In this document: piece after piece, positions 50,008-60,896 of the stretch
Layout of the letters: each line of letters starts with the position of its first letter
How positions within the stretch are numbered: the stretch's first letter is position 1
NCBI RefSeq assembly: GCF_000972845.2
Contig: NC_040032.1
Coordinates: 9,956,334-10,020,333 of the forward strand
Source of the DNA: Larimichthys crocea
Taxonomy: Eukaryota > Chordata > Actinopteri > Sciaenidae
DNA length: 64,000 bases
Reading direction: 5' to 3'
The notes under the pieces: generated by a model
What the model was told of the DNA's origin: nothing
Database searches by the model: none
What the model saw: the letters and a program-made list of their open reading frames with translations, nothing else
Made by a program: the position numbers and the translations under genes

Positions 50008-50130
50008 ATCCAATCCACTTTATTTATATAGCACGATTTTAGCAAACACAGGGTTTCCAAAGTGCTGCACAATACGACAGAACACAATGAATAACAATAT
50101 AGAAACACAACAAAACATCAAGTAGATAAC
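50008..50130 (-). repeat. LINE/SINE 3' tail, inverted
   Basis: ATCCACTTTATTTATATAGC, with GGTTTCCAAAGTGCTGCACA after it, is the reverse complement of the GCACTTTG...TATATAAATAAA tail shared by many teleost LINEs and their SINE partners. It lies about 240 bases upstream of the vps11 start. Confidence 0.65.
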
Positions 50131-50299
50131 AGAAAGATAGAAAATAAAAATAAAATAAATAAAAACAGACAAAAATAAATACGTAAATAACAAAATGATT
50201 ACAAATGTAATCAGTGAGAATAAACAGTGCAGAGTCATCGGACTGTCTGACGTCATCGTTAAATATTATAATTATATTTAAATAATTAAAACTCGCTGT

Positions 50300-50324
50300 T
50301 CACGTGACTCCTGTGTCACATGAC
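50300..50324 (+). promoter_or_regulatory. Two MiT/TFE (CLEAR-type) E-box motifs in the vps11 promoter
   Basis: TCACGTGA at 50300-50307 and GTCACATGAC at 50315-50324 lie 68 and 53 bases before the vps11 ATG. The CLEAR consensus bound by TFEB/TFE3 is GTCACGTGAC. The first site matches its core exactly and the second matches with one change in the centre. Lysosomal and HOPS/CORVET genes are known TFEB targets, so lysosome-biogenesis control of vps11 is plausible. Confidence 0.6.
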
Positions 50325-50367
50325 CCGCCCTCTGTCAGCGCTAACGAAGCTAACAGGAGCTAGCAGG

Positions 50368-51796
50368 ATGGCGGCTTTCCTTCAGTGGAGGAAGTTCGTG
50401 TTCTTCGACAAAGACACGGTGAAGGATCCGGTGAAGGATCCGGGGGACAGCGGGAAGAACTTCGCTCTGCCCGGCGGGATCTCGGCCTGTGACTCCGGCA
50501 GAGGTCACATCGTGCTGGGGGATATCCTTCACCACGGAGGCTAGGCTAGCTGAGCTAAGGCTGAGCTAAGGACTCAAAGATGTAAACAATGAACCTGCTA
50601 ACTAACCTGTAACTAACTCAAAGATGTAAACAATGAACCTGCTAACTAACTAACCTGCTAACTAACTAACCAACCTGTAACTAACTCAAAGATGTAAACA
50701 ATGAACCTGCTAACTAACTAACCTGCTAACTAACTAACCTGTAACTAACTAACCTGCTCACTAACCTGTAACTAACTCAAAGATGTAAACAATGAAAAAG
50801 ACTGAAAGTCTGATTCACTGTTTACCTGCTAACTAACCTGTAACTAACTAACCTGTAACTAACTCAAAGATGTAAACAATGAAAAAGACTGAAAGTATGA
50901 TTCATTGTTTACCTGCTAACTAACTAACCTGCTGACTAACCTGTAACTAACTAACCTGCTGACTAACCTGTAACTAACTAACCTGCTAACTAACCTGTAA
51001 CTAACTCAAAGATGTAAACAATGAAAAAGACTTAAAGTCTGATTATTGTTTACCTGCTAACTAACTAACCTGCTGACTAACCTGTAACTAACTCAAAGGT
51101 GTAAACAATGGGAAAAAAAGACAAAGTCTGATTCACTGTTTACCTGCTAACTAACTAACCTGCTAACTAACTAACCTGCTAACTAACTAACTAACTAACC
51201 TGTAACTAACTCAAAGATGTAAACAATGAAAAAAAAGACTGAAAGTCTGATTCATGCGATGATGGAGAGACTCAAGACTGAACACAAGTGAGCTAGAAGA
51301 TCAGCTGACTGCCTTCATGTGATGTTAACCTGCTAACTAACTCACTAACCTGCTAACTAGCTAATTAACCTGCTAACTAACCTGCCACCTAACTAACCTG
51401 CTACCTAACCTGCTAACTAACTAACCTGCTCACTAACTAACCTGCTCACTAACCTGCTCACTAACCTGCTCACTAACCTGCTCACTAACTAACCTGCTCA
51501 CTAACCTGCTAACTAACTAACCTGCTCACTAACCTGTAACTAACTCAAAGATGTAAACAATGAAAAAGACTGAAAGTCTGATTCATGTGATGATGGAGAG
51601 ACTGAACACAAGTCAGCTAGAAGATCAGCTGACTGCCTTCATGTGATGTTAACCTGCTGACTAACCTGCTAACTAACTAACCTGCTAATTAACCTGTTAA
51701 CCTGCTCACTAACTAACTAACCTACAAATTAACCTGCCAATTAACCTGCTAACTAACCTGCCAACTAACCTGCAAATTAACCTGGTAACTAACCTG

Positions 51797-51837
<41 letters not shown>

Positions 51838-54800
51838 CTGCTAACTAACTAACCTGCTAACTAACTAACCTGCTAACTAACCTGCTAACTAACCACAGCA
51901 GCAGACTGTGTGACAGGTTAAAGGTGAACATTCTGCAATAATAACATGTTGTCATGTTGTGNNNNNNNNNNNNNNNNNNNNNNNNNNNNNNNNNNNNNNN
52001 NNNNNNNNNNNNNNNNNNNNNNNNNNNNNNNNNNNNNNNNNNNNNNNNNNNNNNNNNNNNNNNNNNNNNNNNNNACTAACCTGCTCACTAACCTGCTAAC
52101 TAACTAACCTGCTGACTAACTAACCTGTAACTAACTCACAGATGTAAACAATGAAAAAGACTGAAAGTCTGATTCATGTGAAGATGGAGAGACTCAACAG
52201 ACATGAGCTAGAAGATCAGCTGACTGCCTTCATGTGATGTTAACCTGCTCACTAACTAACCTGCTCACTAACCTGCTAACTAACTAACCTGCTGACTAAC
52301 TAACCTGCTGACTAACTAACCTGCTCACTAACTAACATGCTCACTAACTAACTAACTAACCTGCTAACTAACTAACCTGCTCACTAACTAACCTGCTCAC
52401 TAACTAACTAACTAACTAACCTACTGACTAACCTGCTGACTAACCTGCTGACTGACTAACCTGCTGACTAACCTGCTCACTAACCTGCTAAGTAACCTGC
52501 TCACTAACCTGCTCACTAGCCTGCTACTTAACCTGCTAACTAACCTGCTAACTAACCTGCTAACTAACTAACTAACTAACCTGCTCACTAACCTGCTCAT
52601 TAACCTGCTAACTAACTAACCTGCTAACTAACTAACCTGCTAACTGACTAACCTGCTCATTAACCTGCTAACTGACTAACCTGCTCACTAACCACAGCAG
52701 CAGACTGTGTGACAGGTTAAAGGTGAACATTCTGCAATAATAACATGTTGTCATGTTGTGTTGTTGTCGTCACCTGACAGTTGAGCTACCTGTGTTCAGT
52801 CATAACAACAACACATCAGGGCCTTTATGCAGCAGAAGTACTGAGATGTGATGAGGTTATTATTAGTTTTAAATAGAACAGAATATCTTTATTGTCCTTA
52901 TAGAAATGCATAACCAAATTTAAGTGCAGGAGTACAAAAAAACAGAAATGAAACACAAATAAAAGGGATAAAAACGTTGAAAAACAGCACATACGTCCAC
53001 GTACATACAGAATATACAGAATCAGAAATACTTTATTAATCCCCGCAGGGAAATAGTTTTTGTTACAGCAGCTCTCAAACGGTAAGTGAGATAGTGAGTA
53101 ACATCTGTCATAATGGCGATACTCGTTTGACACCGCCTTCCAACAACAAAACAAAACAACTGTCCTTAACCTCCGTGATGTTACATATGGACGGGAAGAT
53201 CTGGCTCTTGACGCGCTCCCTGCAGCTGTCGTCTTTTCAGGCCTACAAGCTGCGTGTGACGCACCTCTACCAGCTGAAGCAGCACAGCATCCTGGTGTCG
53301 GTGGGGCAGGATGAACACGGAATAAACCCTCTGGTAAGTGTGAAGCTCTGCAGAGACGCCTGAAACACAGAACGGCTTAAAAACTAAACTTGAACTTATC
53401 TTTCAGGTGAAGGTGTGGAACCTCGACAAAAGAGACAGCGGGAATCCTCTGTGCACGAGGATTTTCCCTGCGATTCCCGGCAACAAACCGACTGAAGTGT
53501 CTTGCCTCAGCGTGCATGAAAACCTCAACTTCATGGCCATCGGTAAGACGCAAAGAAATCTCCGAATAATCACTGTTTGGCTCACTCTTCCCAGTTGATG
53601 GTGAACGTTGTGTTTCTCGACAGGCTTCACAGACGGCAGCGTGGTTCTGACTAAAGGTGACATCACCAGAGATCGTCACAGTAAAACTCTGACCCTGCAC
53701 GAGGGAACCAGCCCGGTCACGGGCCTCGCTTTCCGCCAAGTGGCAAAGGTCACACATCTGTTCGTCGCCACTCTGGAGAGAGTTCATGTAAGTCTGATCG
53801 GGGTGCACGGTGAGAATATTTGTGCAGCGTTCTGAACTCTCATCCACGTCCTTCTCGTCTCCTCTTGCTCAGTGCTACACCCTCTCCATCAAGGAGTATC
53901 CTAAAATAGAGCTGGACACGCATGGGTGTGCGCTGCGCTGCTCCTCCCTGTCAGATCCCTCCCAGGACTCCCAGTTCATCGTAGCCGGAGACGAATGCGT
54001 GTACCTGTACCAGCCTGACGAACGAGGGCCCTGCTTCGCCTTCGACGGACACAAGCTGTTGGCCCACTGGCACCGCGGATATCTGTTCTTACTCATCAGG
54101 GACGCAAAGTCACCCAATAAGTAAGGACGGCGCTGAATAGATGTATGAATGAAGGCGCAGCAATGAGGGGTGTGTGGGTTGGGAGCGAGTTCAAGTATCT
54201 CAGGGTGGATGGAGCCTGAGATGGATCGGACTGTTGTGGGGAAGAGGGAGCTAAGCCAGAAGGTGAAGCTCTTGATCTTTCCAGTCTGTCTATGTTTCAA
54301 CCCTGATCAGTGGTCATGAGCTTTGGGTAGTGACCGAAAGAATGAGATCACGGCCAAATTGATCTCAGACTAAGAGATAGGGTCAGAAGCTCGGACATCC
54401 AGCTGATGATTAATGATTAATACAACATGCTGACTGTTCACTGTTGTTTCTCCTCAGGACAGACTTTGGTAGCAGGGAGACTTCTCCGTCTGACAAGCAG
54501 CTGTTGACCATCTACGATCTGGACAACAAGTTCATCGCCTACAGCGCCTCCTTCGATGACGTCGTCGACGTGGTGGCAGAGTGGGGTTCTTTCTACATCC
54601 TGACCAGAGATGGAAAGATGTTTGTCCTTCAGGAGAAGGACACGCAGACCAAACTGGAGGTGAGCACCCGAGGTCACCACCTGTGACCGATGATTCATGA
54701 TGCGTTTAAGGAACAGTGTGAAGAGTTGTCACCTCCGTGTTTGTTTTCTAAGATGCTGTTTAAGAAAAACCTGTTTGTCATGGCGATAAACCTGGCCAAG

Positions 54801-57800
54801 AGCCAGCACCTGGACAGTGACGGGCTTTCTGAGATATTCAGACAATACGGCGATCACCTTTACCTGAAGGGAGACCATGACGGCGCCATCCAGCAGTACA
54901 TTCGGTAATCACTGAACGTTCTTCCTGTCCTGATATGTACCGTGTTTTACAGCTACACCATGTGGAAGTGTTGATAAAGAAAAGTTAAAGGCTTGATCTG
55001 TCACCGTGTTTTCTTACAGCACGATCGGGAAACTGGAGCCGTCGTACGTCATCAGGAAATTCTTGGACGCACAGAGGATCCACAACCTCACAGCGTATCT
55101 GCAGGCGCTGCACAGACAGTCCCTGGCCAACGCAGACCACACCACACTGCTGCTCAACTGTTACACCAAGCTGAAGGACAGCTCCAAGCTGGAGGAGTTC
55201 ATTAAGGTGACTTAGAAACTGCCTCATTTCATATAGCAGGTCACTGATGACTGATGCGTCATAACAGCATTGTCCTCCCGCGCTGTATTTCAACAGAGCA
55301 GTGAAAGCGAGGTCCACTTCGATGTCGAGATCGCCATCAAGGTTCTTCGGCAGGCCGGCTACCACAGCCACGCCGTTTTCTTGGCTGAGAAACACATGCA
55401 CCATGAATGGTACCTGAAGATCCAGCTGGAAGACCTCAAGGTAAAAAACCAAACAAACAAATAGTTAGATGGATCGATGTGAGGCGAGCCTCAGTGAGCG
55501 GTGAGGTGTGTCCTTCTCTGTCACTGCCCCGAAGCCCTCAGCAATGATTCTTGGATCCAGCACGTAGAGGTCAGCCTGCTTCAGCAGTTTGCCGATGTCG
55601 GAGGTGGTTCCGTGACGTCATCGCGTTAAGCGACGCTGTCGGATGCTGAATTTGGATCCTGTGTAACTTTTTTTTCCTGCAGGGGTCGTCAAACTTTCCC
55701 CTTCAATGCCAAAACTCAAACTGCCTGCCGTGCTGAGCATGAACACCAGTCTTGTGGGCTTGCACCCACTCGAGATATAAACAATAGATTATTTTGATGT
55801 AAAAACATAACTCAGTCTGAAATAGCGTCCGAACTTGTGCTGTCACGTCTTTATTTCCTGCCACAAATGTCAGCCCCACTTCCTCTGATCGAGCCATCGT
55901 CAGGTGATCGTTGTGAACAAGAACCGCTCCTGGCCAAAAGAAGTAGAACTTTCCATGATGCAAATTAATCGTCTAACTTTAAGCAGCCTTCAGTAGGAGA
56001 AGGTGCAGAAGCCGAGGCAAATTTATTTGAATGTCACCTTTTTACAACGAGTCAATTCAAATCAATAGTTTAAAAGAAATCTGTGGTAATATAAAAAGAC
56101 AATACAAACATGATTTAAACAGTTAAATCAAATATAAGATTAAAAAGCTACAAATGCACATACATGGACGTCGTTTCCACTCCCATAATTAACCCATGGA
56201 CGTCTGTCCATGTCTGAAACCTCCAGAACTACCAGGAAGGTCTGCGTTACATCGGACGTCTGCCTTTCGAACAAGCCGAGAGCAACATGAAGCGTTACGG
56301 CAAGACGCTGATGCACCACGTCCCCGAAGGTACCACGCTACTCCTGAAGGGCTTGTGCACCAACTACCAGCCGAGCAGAGACAGCGCTGAGAAAGACAGC
56401 CTGGACAGAGGTCGGATCAACAAGGTCAGTCTGCACAGCGTCCGCTGGAAGAGCTCGGTGGTCCGGAAGATGAAGATGACTTGGAAATGAGTGTCCGTGT
56501 TTGTTTTTGATTCCAGGCAAATTCCGAGGAATTCATCCCGATCTTTGCCAACAACCCGCGAGAGCTGAAAGCCTTCCTGGAGCACATGATTGAGGTGGAG
56601 CCTCGTTCTCCCCAGGGTGTGTACGACACACTGCTGGAGCTCCGACTGCAAGACTGGGCGCACGAACAGGATCCTGAGGTCAGTCCAAAACACACATAGC
56701 CATGAATCCCTGTACAATAAATGTGTAATACAGTTTGCAGTAGTTCACGCCAATAGAATTTTTTATGCATATGTTTGGCAGAGAAAAAGAGTCCTGCAGG
56801 GAGAAGCTGTTTCGCTGTTGAGGAGCGACAACACCGTGTTTGATAAGGCGCTGGTCCTCTGCCAGATGCACAACTTTAAAGAAGGCGTCCTGTACCTGTA
56901 CGAGAAGGGCAAACTGTAAGTGTGGGAGACAGAACGACGTCTGAATATGCATGAAAGCCAGTTAACGTGACAAAGAAGAATCACATCGTGAGATTACTCA
57001 CTGCTTCCACGAGTGTTTTCATTCCAGTTTCTCTCCCCGTTGAGAAATTTGATCCAACATGTGAAACAATTGAAATGTCATAACTGTTGTTGTTGTTGTT
57101 GTTGAATTGGACACGATTGTGTGCAGGTACCAGCAGATAATGCACTACCACATGCAGAACGAGGAGTATGGAAAAGTGATAGAGGCCTGCAAGCGCTACG
57201 GGGACCAAGAGGGTTGTCTCTGGGAGCAGGCGTTGGGATACTTTGCCAGAAAAGAAGAAGACTGCAAGGCCTACATCAGCGAGGTCCTACACCACATCGA
57301 CCAAAACAACCTGATGCCTCCGTTACTCGGTGAGCTGCTGGACAGTTTGTTTCATGCAGATGTTTGATGTTGATGTTCAGTACGATGTTTACTTCCGTGA
57401 TTTTTTTGCCGTAGTGGTGCAGACTCTGGCGCACAACTCGACGGCCACTCTCTCCGTCATAAAGGACTACCTCATCAACAAGCTGCAGAGAGAAAGCCAG
57501 CAGATCGAGGACGACGAACGCAAAATCCGCCAGTACCGTGAGGAAACTGCTCACCTCCGCTCGGAGATCCAGGAGCTCAAAACGAGGTGGGTCACCCGAA
57601 GGATATTTGTCATTGTTTCACCGGTTTCACCTGAGATTTTTGTACAATAAAAAACCTTTTACCCAAACGTTTCCACACAGTGCCAAGATATTCCAGAAGA
57701 CCAAGTGCAACATGTGCAACAGCCCCCTGGAGCTGCCGTCCGTTCACTTCCTGTGCAGCCACTCCTTCCACCAACACTGCTTCGAAAGCTACGCCGAGAG

Positions 57801-58160
57801 CGAGGCCGAGTGCCCGACGTGCACTCCGGAGAACCGCAAGGTCATGGACATGCTGCGCGCGCAGGACCAGAAACGAGACCTGCACGACCACTTCAACAGA
57901 CAGGTAAAGCACACCTGAAGCTTCGTGACTCGAAGGGAGTCGAACACAGGAATGTTTGTTAATGCGTCCTCTCGTGTCTTCTCTTGGTTTTTCAGTTGCG
58001 CAGCTCTAATGACGGCTTCTCCGTCGTGGCTGACTACTTCGGTCGAGGAGTGTTTAACAAACTGACTCTGGTCACCGACCCGCCTGGCAGCAAAACTGTC
58101 GGCAGTCTGGAGGTCAACCTGCAGAGAGACCTTCTCATCCACACCAAGAGAAACTGCTAG
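50368..58160 (+). CDS. vps11: vps11, CORVET/HOPS tethering-complex core subunit
   Basis: Core subunit of the CORVET and HOPS complexes, which tether endosomes and lysosomes before fusion. Coding exons: 50368-50521, 53185-53333, 53407-53542, 53624-53787, 53873-54120, 54458-54659, 54753-54904, 55020-55206, 55297-55440, 56227-56424, 56517-56678, 56782-56915, 57127-57329, 57415-57586, 57681-57903, 57996-58160. They total 930 aa (human about 941) and all phases close. The N-terminal beta-propeller includes AYKLRVTHLYQLKQHSI and GDECVYLYQPDERGPCFAF. The alpha-solenoid has LEPSYVIRKFLDAQRIHNLT. A coiled coil near residue 780 precedes the RING-H2 (about 810-850), CNMCNSPLELP...CSHSFHQHC...CPTC. The start MAAFLQWRKFVFFDK matches the family. 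Intron 1 has AT-AC ends. Confidence 0.97.
50600..52692. repeat. CTAACTAACCTG-type satellite with higher-order units
   Basis: Tandem CTAACTAACCTG and CTCACTAACCTG blocks are interspersed with a longer unit, AACTCAAAGATGTAAACAAT, usually followed by AAAAAGACTGAAAGTCTG, and a block containing GCTAGAAGATCAGCTGACTG that recurs near 51290, 51618 and 52207. The array is confined to intron 1 of vps11 and is interrupted by 113 Ns. Confidence 0.95.
51962..52074. other. Assembly gap (113 N)
   Basis: N run inside the vps11 intron satellite. The 60-70 bases before it (about 51893-51961) are the same as 52687-52757, which lies after the array. Confidence 0.99.
53010..53075 (-). repeat. LINE/SINE tail-like fragment in vps11 intron 1
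   Basis: ATCAGAAATACTTTATTAAT, followed by CCCCGCAGGGAAATAG, resembles the reversed 3' tail of a common teleost retroelement. A related copy is at about 61619-61680. Confidence 0.6.
55505..55668 (-). pseudogene. cct6a-like (chaperonin TCP-1 zeta) pseudogene fragment
   Basis: Read on the minus strand, this stretch gives QIQHPTASL, then DDVT, GTTS, GKLLKQADLY and PRIIAEGF in order. This is the order in the CCT zeta subunit (HEMQIQHPTASL...QDDITGDGTTS...GELLKQADLY...HPRIIAEGF, from memory of the family). Several internal deletions and frameshifts, plus an in-frame TAA and TGA, show that it is dead. It lies antisense within vps11 intron 9 and is probably a piece of a retrocopy. No flanking gene structure remains. 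Confidence 0.82.
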
Positions 58161-58469
58161 AAACCTGAGCAGCCGCTTCGTGTCCAGCTTCACGCTTGCC
58201 GCTGGCGCTCTGCTGCCATCGGATGCCACTTTATGTTAGCAGCGAATGCGGCTCCCTGCTTTTCAGTACCTGTGATGAACCTCTCTGCATGATTCACTGC
58301 AGACTGTCTACAAGTACCTGAGTTTCAAACATGTCATACTGTGTCCTCAAAGCTCGCTGACTTACACCTGGGAGAAATGTGCTTGTGCTCGATGTGTAAT
58401 CTACAAAAACAGTTCAACCGTCTGTCACTAATGAAATAATTTGATGTCTGTCACTCAAACCTGATTGTG

Positions 58470-58475
58470 AATAAA
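58470..58475 (+). other. vps11 poly(A) signal
   Basis: AATAAA about 310 bases after the vps11 stop codon, followed by GT-rich sequence (GTTGGTGTAGTTTTGT) as expected of a cleavage region. Confidence 0.7.
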
Positions 58476-58607
58476 GTAAATATTTAAAGTGCATTTTGTT
58501 GGTGTAGTTTTGTCTCTGGGGCTTGTGGGATTTGGAGTTTGTCACATACTCACCATCTGTAAACATTTATGTCTCATTAATGCATGTTACTAATTAAACT
58601 CGTTCTC

Positions 58608-59030
58608 GTGGATCGTGGCTGCTGCTGTGATCCTGCATGACGTCCACTACACATATTACTACTGTCATTATTGCTGCCACATCTGCATCACAGTTTATAG
58701 TTAGTTGATGATTTGCTGCTGCTGAGCATCTGTGTCTCTCTGTCTCTATCACAGGTTCCACTGCTACTGTAATCATTTTATCACTCATTGTCATTTTATC
58801 CATTGCACGTCTGTCCGTCCTGGGAGAGGGATCCCTCCTCTGTGGCTCTTCCTGAGGTTTCTTCCACATTTTTTCCCTGTTAAAGGTTTTTGTGGGCAAG
58901 TTTTTCCTCACTGGAACCGAGGGTCTAAGGACAGAGGGTGTCACTCTCTGTACAGATTGTAAAGCCTCAGAGGAAAATGGACTTTGTGACTTTGGGCTGT
59001 ACAAATAAAATATGATTTGATTTGATTTGA
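58608..59030 (+). repeat. Common teleost interspersed repeat
   Basis: Contains GAGAGGGATCCCTCCTCTGT, TTCCTGAGGTTTCTTCCACA, AACCGAGGGTCTAAGGACAG and a tail TGTACAAATAAAATATGATTTGATTTGATTTGA. I recognise this order from very many fish genomes as a non-coding retroelement-like repeat. It lies between vps11 and hyou1. Confidence 0.75.
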
Positions 59031-59430
59031 CACGAGGTGGATAAGAAATTCATGTCAAATCATGAAATGCTGCTGCAGCAGTCTGTTGCTGAAGGAGCTG
59101 TTTGAGTTGAGGCCTCCACACTCTGTGCAGGAGGTGAGAGGAGTTCATGAACCTCCTCCACCTCCTCCGTGGAGTCTAAGGCGGCAGTCCAGGGCAGAGC
59201 TGGACCCTCATGTTGGCACTGCAGTGTCCTCCTCCTCCTCTCAGTTTAAAGATCACACTGCTGCTCTATGAACCTGAAGTTCCACCTTGCACTGGGTGCT
59301 TGGACTCCAGGACAGCTCCATGCTTTTATTGTGACAGTCTGCATGTTTAATTAATAACTATATTTACATAATTAAATTAAAATAACAGCACGTTCAGCAT
59401 AAACCAGATAAAGTGAGTGATACTAAAGGA
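59031..59430. other. Intergenic sequence, nothing recognised
   Basis: Sequence between the interspersed repeat and the hyou1 upstream region. It has CTCC-rich and AT-rich stretches but no coding or structural signal that I can support. Confidence 0.5.
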
Positions 59431-59498
59431 AGCACGTGGTTTGCTCAGGCCCTACCTGGAAATGTCGTCACGCCTCGATACACGCCCACTAATCTGCA

Positions 59499-59559
59499 CG
59501 TGGACCAATTGGAAGCCAGCAGTTGTTTCTGCGACGTCACTCACCTCACGTGGACCAAT
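59499..59559 (+). promoter_or_regulatory. Two ERSE-II elements upstream of hyou1
   Basis: CGTGGACCAAT occurs at 59499-59509 and again at 59549-59559, exactly 50 bases apart. Each is the reverse complement of ERSE-II (ATTGG-N-CCACG), a site for ATF6/NF-Y and XBP1. GACGTCAC (a CRE/ATF-type site) lies between them, and GC-rich GGCGGTGGGCGGGGCC follows. hyou1 is a classic ER-stress target, so this is probably an inducible promoter. A donor-like GGG/GTGAGC near 59651 could end a first exon transcribed from it. Confidence 0.7.
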
Positions 59560-59699
59560 CACGGAGCAGTGCGTGGAGCGGCGGTGGGCGGGGCCTGAGG
59601 ATGGAGGGGTCAATGCTGGTTGTTGCACCGGGGGTTGTCAAGACAACCGGGGTGAGCTACCGGATGTGAGAGGGTCTGCCTTTTAAAATAAGAGCCTAA

Positions 59700-60450
59700 A
59701 GAAAAACCTAAGCGTTTTTTATAAACGTTTCATTCAAGACTTTATTTTTTATTTAAAAGAATTACATTTATAATAATAATAATAATAATAATACCTATTA
59801 CAAAATATATATATTTTTTTTATTTATTTATTTTTTTTTTACTTTTTATTTTCTCTCATTTAATGTTTGTGCTGTTGAGGTAGGGGGAGGGGGAAGTTTG
59901 TGTGTTACTGTCCTTGTATGTATGCTTTCTTTAAAAAAAATATAATAATATTATATATATATATATATATATTATTTTATTATTTTTTATTTTATTTAAT
60001 GACAACGTAACCAAATCTAAGCCAAACAACGCAAACAGCAATATACTGAAATATAAAATATATATATAAAAAAATATATAATAAAGTAAGAAAGATATCT
60101 AAGAATATGGAAATCTAAAAGATATAAACAGTATAAACAGTGAGCTCTATAAAAAAAAAAAAGATGTGTACAGTGTAACAGTTGGTATGTAATTTCGCAG
60201 GCAGTAATGCCTGAGGTTCAAACTTCGTTATGTCAACCAAAAAAAACAAATCGTACAAGCCACAGTATGTGACAATCCTAGCAGGCCATAAATAAAAAAT
60301 AAAAATATATTAAAAAAATTAAGCTGTGGACATCCCTGCAATAAGCCAATAAAATGTACTTTCTAATTTAGTGTTTTACATACTTGCAAAAATCCCTTTT
60401 TACTTTTTTTTATATATATTTTCGGGAAAAAAAATAAAAATAAAATAACT
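59700..60450. other. AT-rich stretch between putative hyou1 promoters
   Basis: Very AT-rich with (TAA)n at about 59771-59792, TA tracts near 59950-59970 and many AATAAA motifs. No coding signal. Confidence 0.6.
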
Positions 60451-60539
60451 TCAGCGTAAATAATACTTTTACTCTGAAATGCTGACCGGAAGCAGTGCGG
60501 CCGGTAGCCGGTAGCTTGCCTCCAGCTCTTCTCGTGGAT

Positions 60540-60764
60540 CCAATGAGGTGACGCCGCGTTCCGGGCCCGACTGATGAGAGCGAGCCGGTGATAAAGAGGG
60601 AACCGAACAAAAAACTACCGAGCGTGAAACACCGGGGGGGAGAAAGAGGCTCCGAGTGACCGAGGGAAGAGGCTCCGAGTAACGGCTAAACGAGCGCTGG
60701 AAGCCCGGGGAGAGGCGCAGTGTGTCCGGTCAGTGTTGTTGACTTCGTGCCGGGCTGAGGAAAG
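60540..60764 (+). promoter_or_regulatory. Second putative hyou1 promoter/5' noncoding exon with ERSE-like site
   Basis: CCAAT-N9-CCGCG at 60540-60558 differs by one base from the ERSE consensus CCAAT-N9-CCACG. GC-rich sequence follows, and a donor GAAAG/GTAACA ends at 60764/60765. From here the transcript could splice to the acceptor before the coding exon (CCACAG at 61272). An ETS-like CCGGAAGC lies at about 60485. Confidence 0.5.
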
Positions 60765-60767
<3 letters not shown>

Positions 60768-60814
<47 letters not shown>

Positions 60815-60845
60815 TGATATCTGACTGTAGCTGTCAACTCTTCTA

Positions 60846-60894
<49 letters not shown>
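60768..60894. repeat. (AC)n and (GT)n tracts facing each other
   Basis: About 21 AC units (60768-60810) and about 23 GT units (60849-60894) lie either side of a loop of about 38 bases in hyou1 intron 1. The two tracts are complementary and could pair into one long hairpin in RNA or DNA. Confidence 0.9.

Positions 60895-60896
<2 letters not shown>

Larger units (their letters stand above)
50522..53184 (+). other. Intron 1 of vps11: AT-AC, U12-type
   Basis: There is no AG between about 53100 and the homologous start of exon 2, so a GT-AG intron does not fit. The intron begins ATATCCTTC directly after CTG GGG G and ends TTAC. A branch-point match TCCTTAAC lies at 53163-53170, about 15 bases before the junction. 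Joining gives ...LG-D-M-D-G-K-I-W..., exactly the family sequence (human GDMEGQIW). These are the hallmarks of a minor-spliceosome (U12-dependent) intron. It carries a large satellite array and an N gap. Confidence 0.88.

Noticed and set aside
53094..53184. Open frame extending vps11 exon 2 upstream as an alternative start
   Set aside because: The peptide before M-D-G-K-I-W is unrelated to the family, while the AT-AC join to exon 1 restores the conserved sequence precisely.
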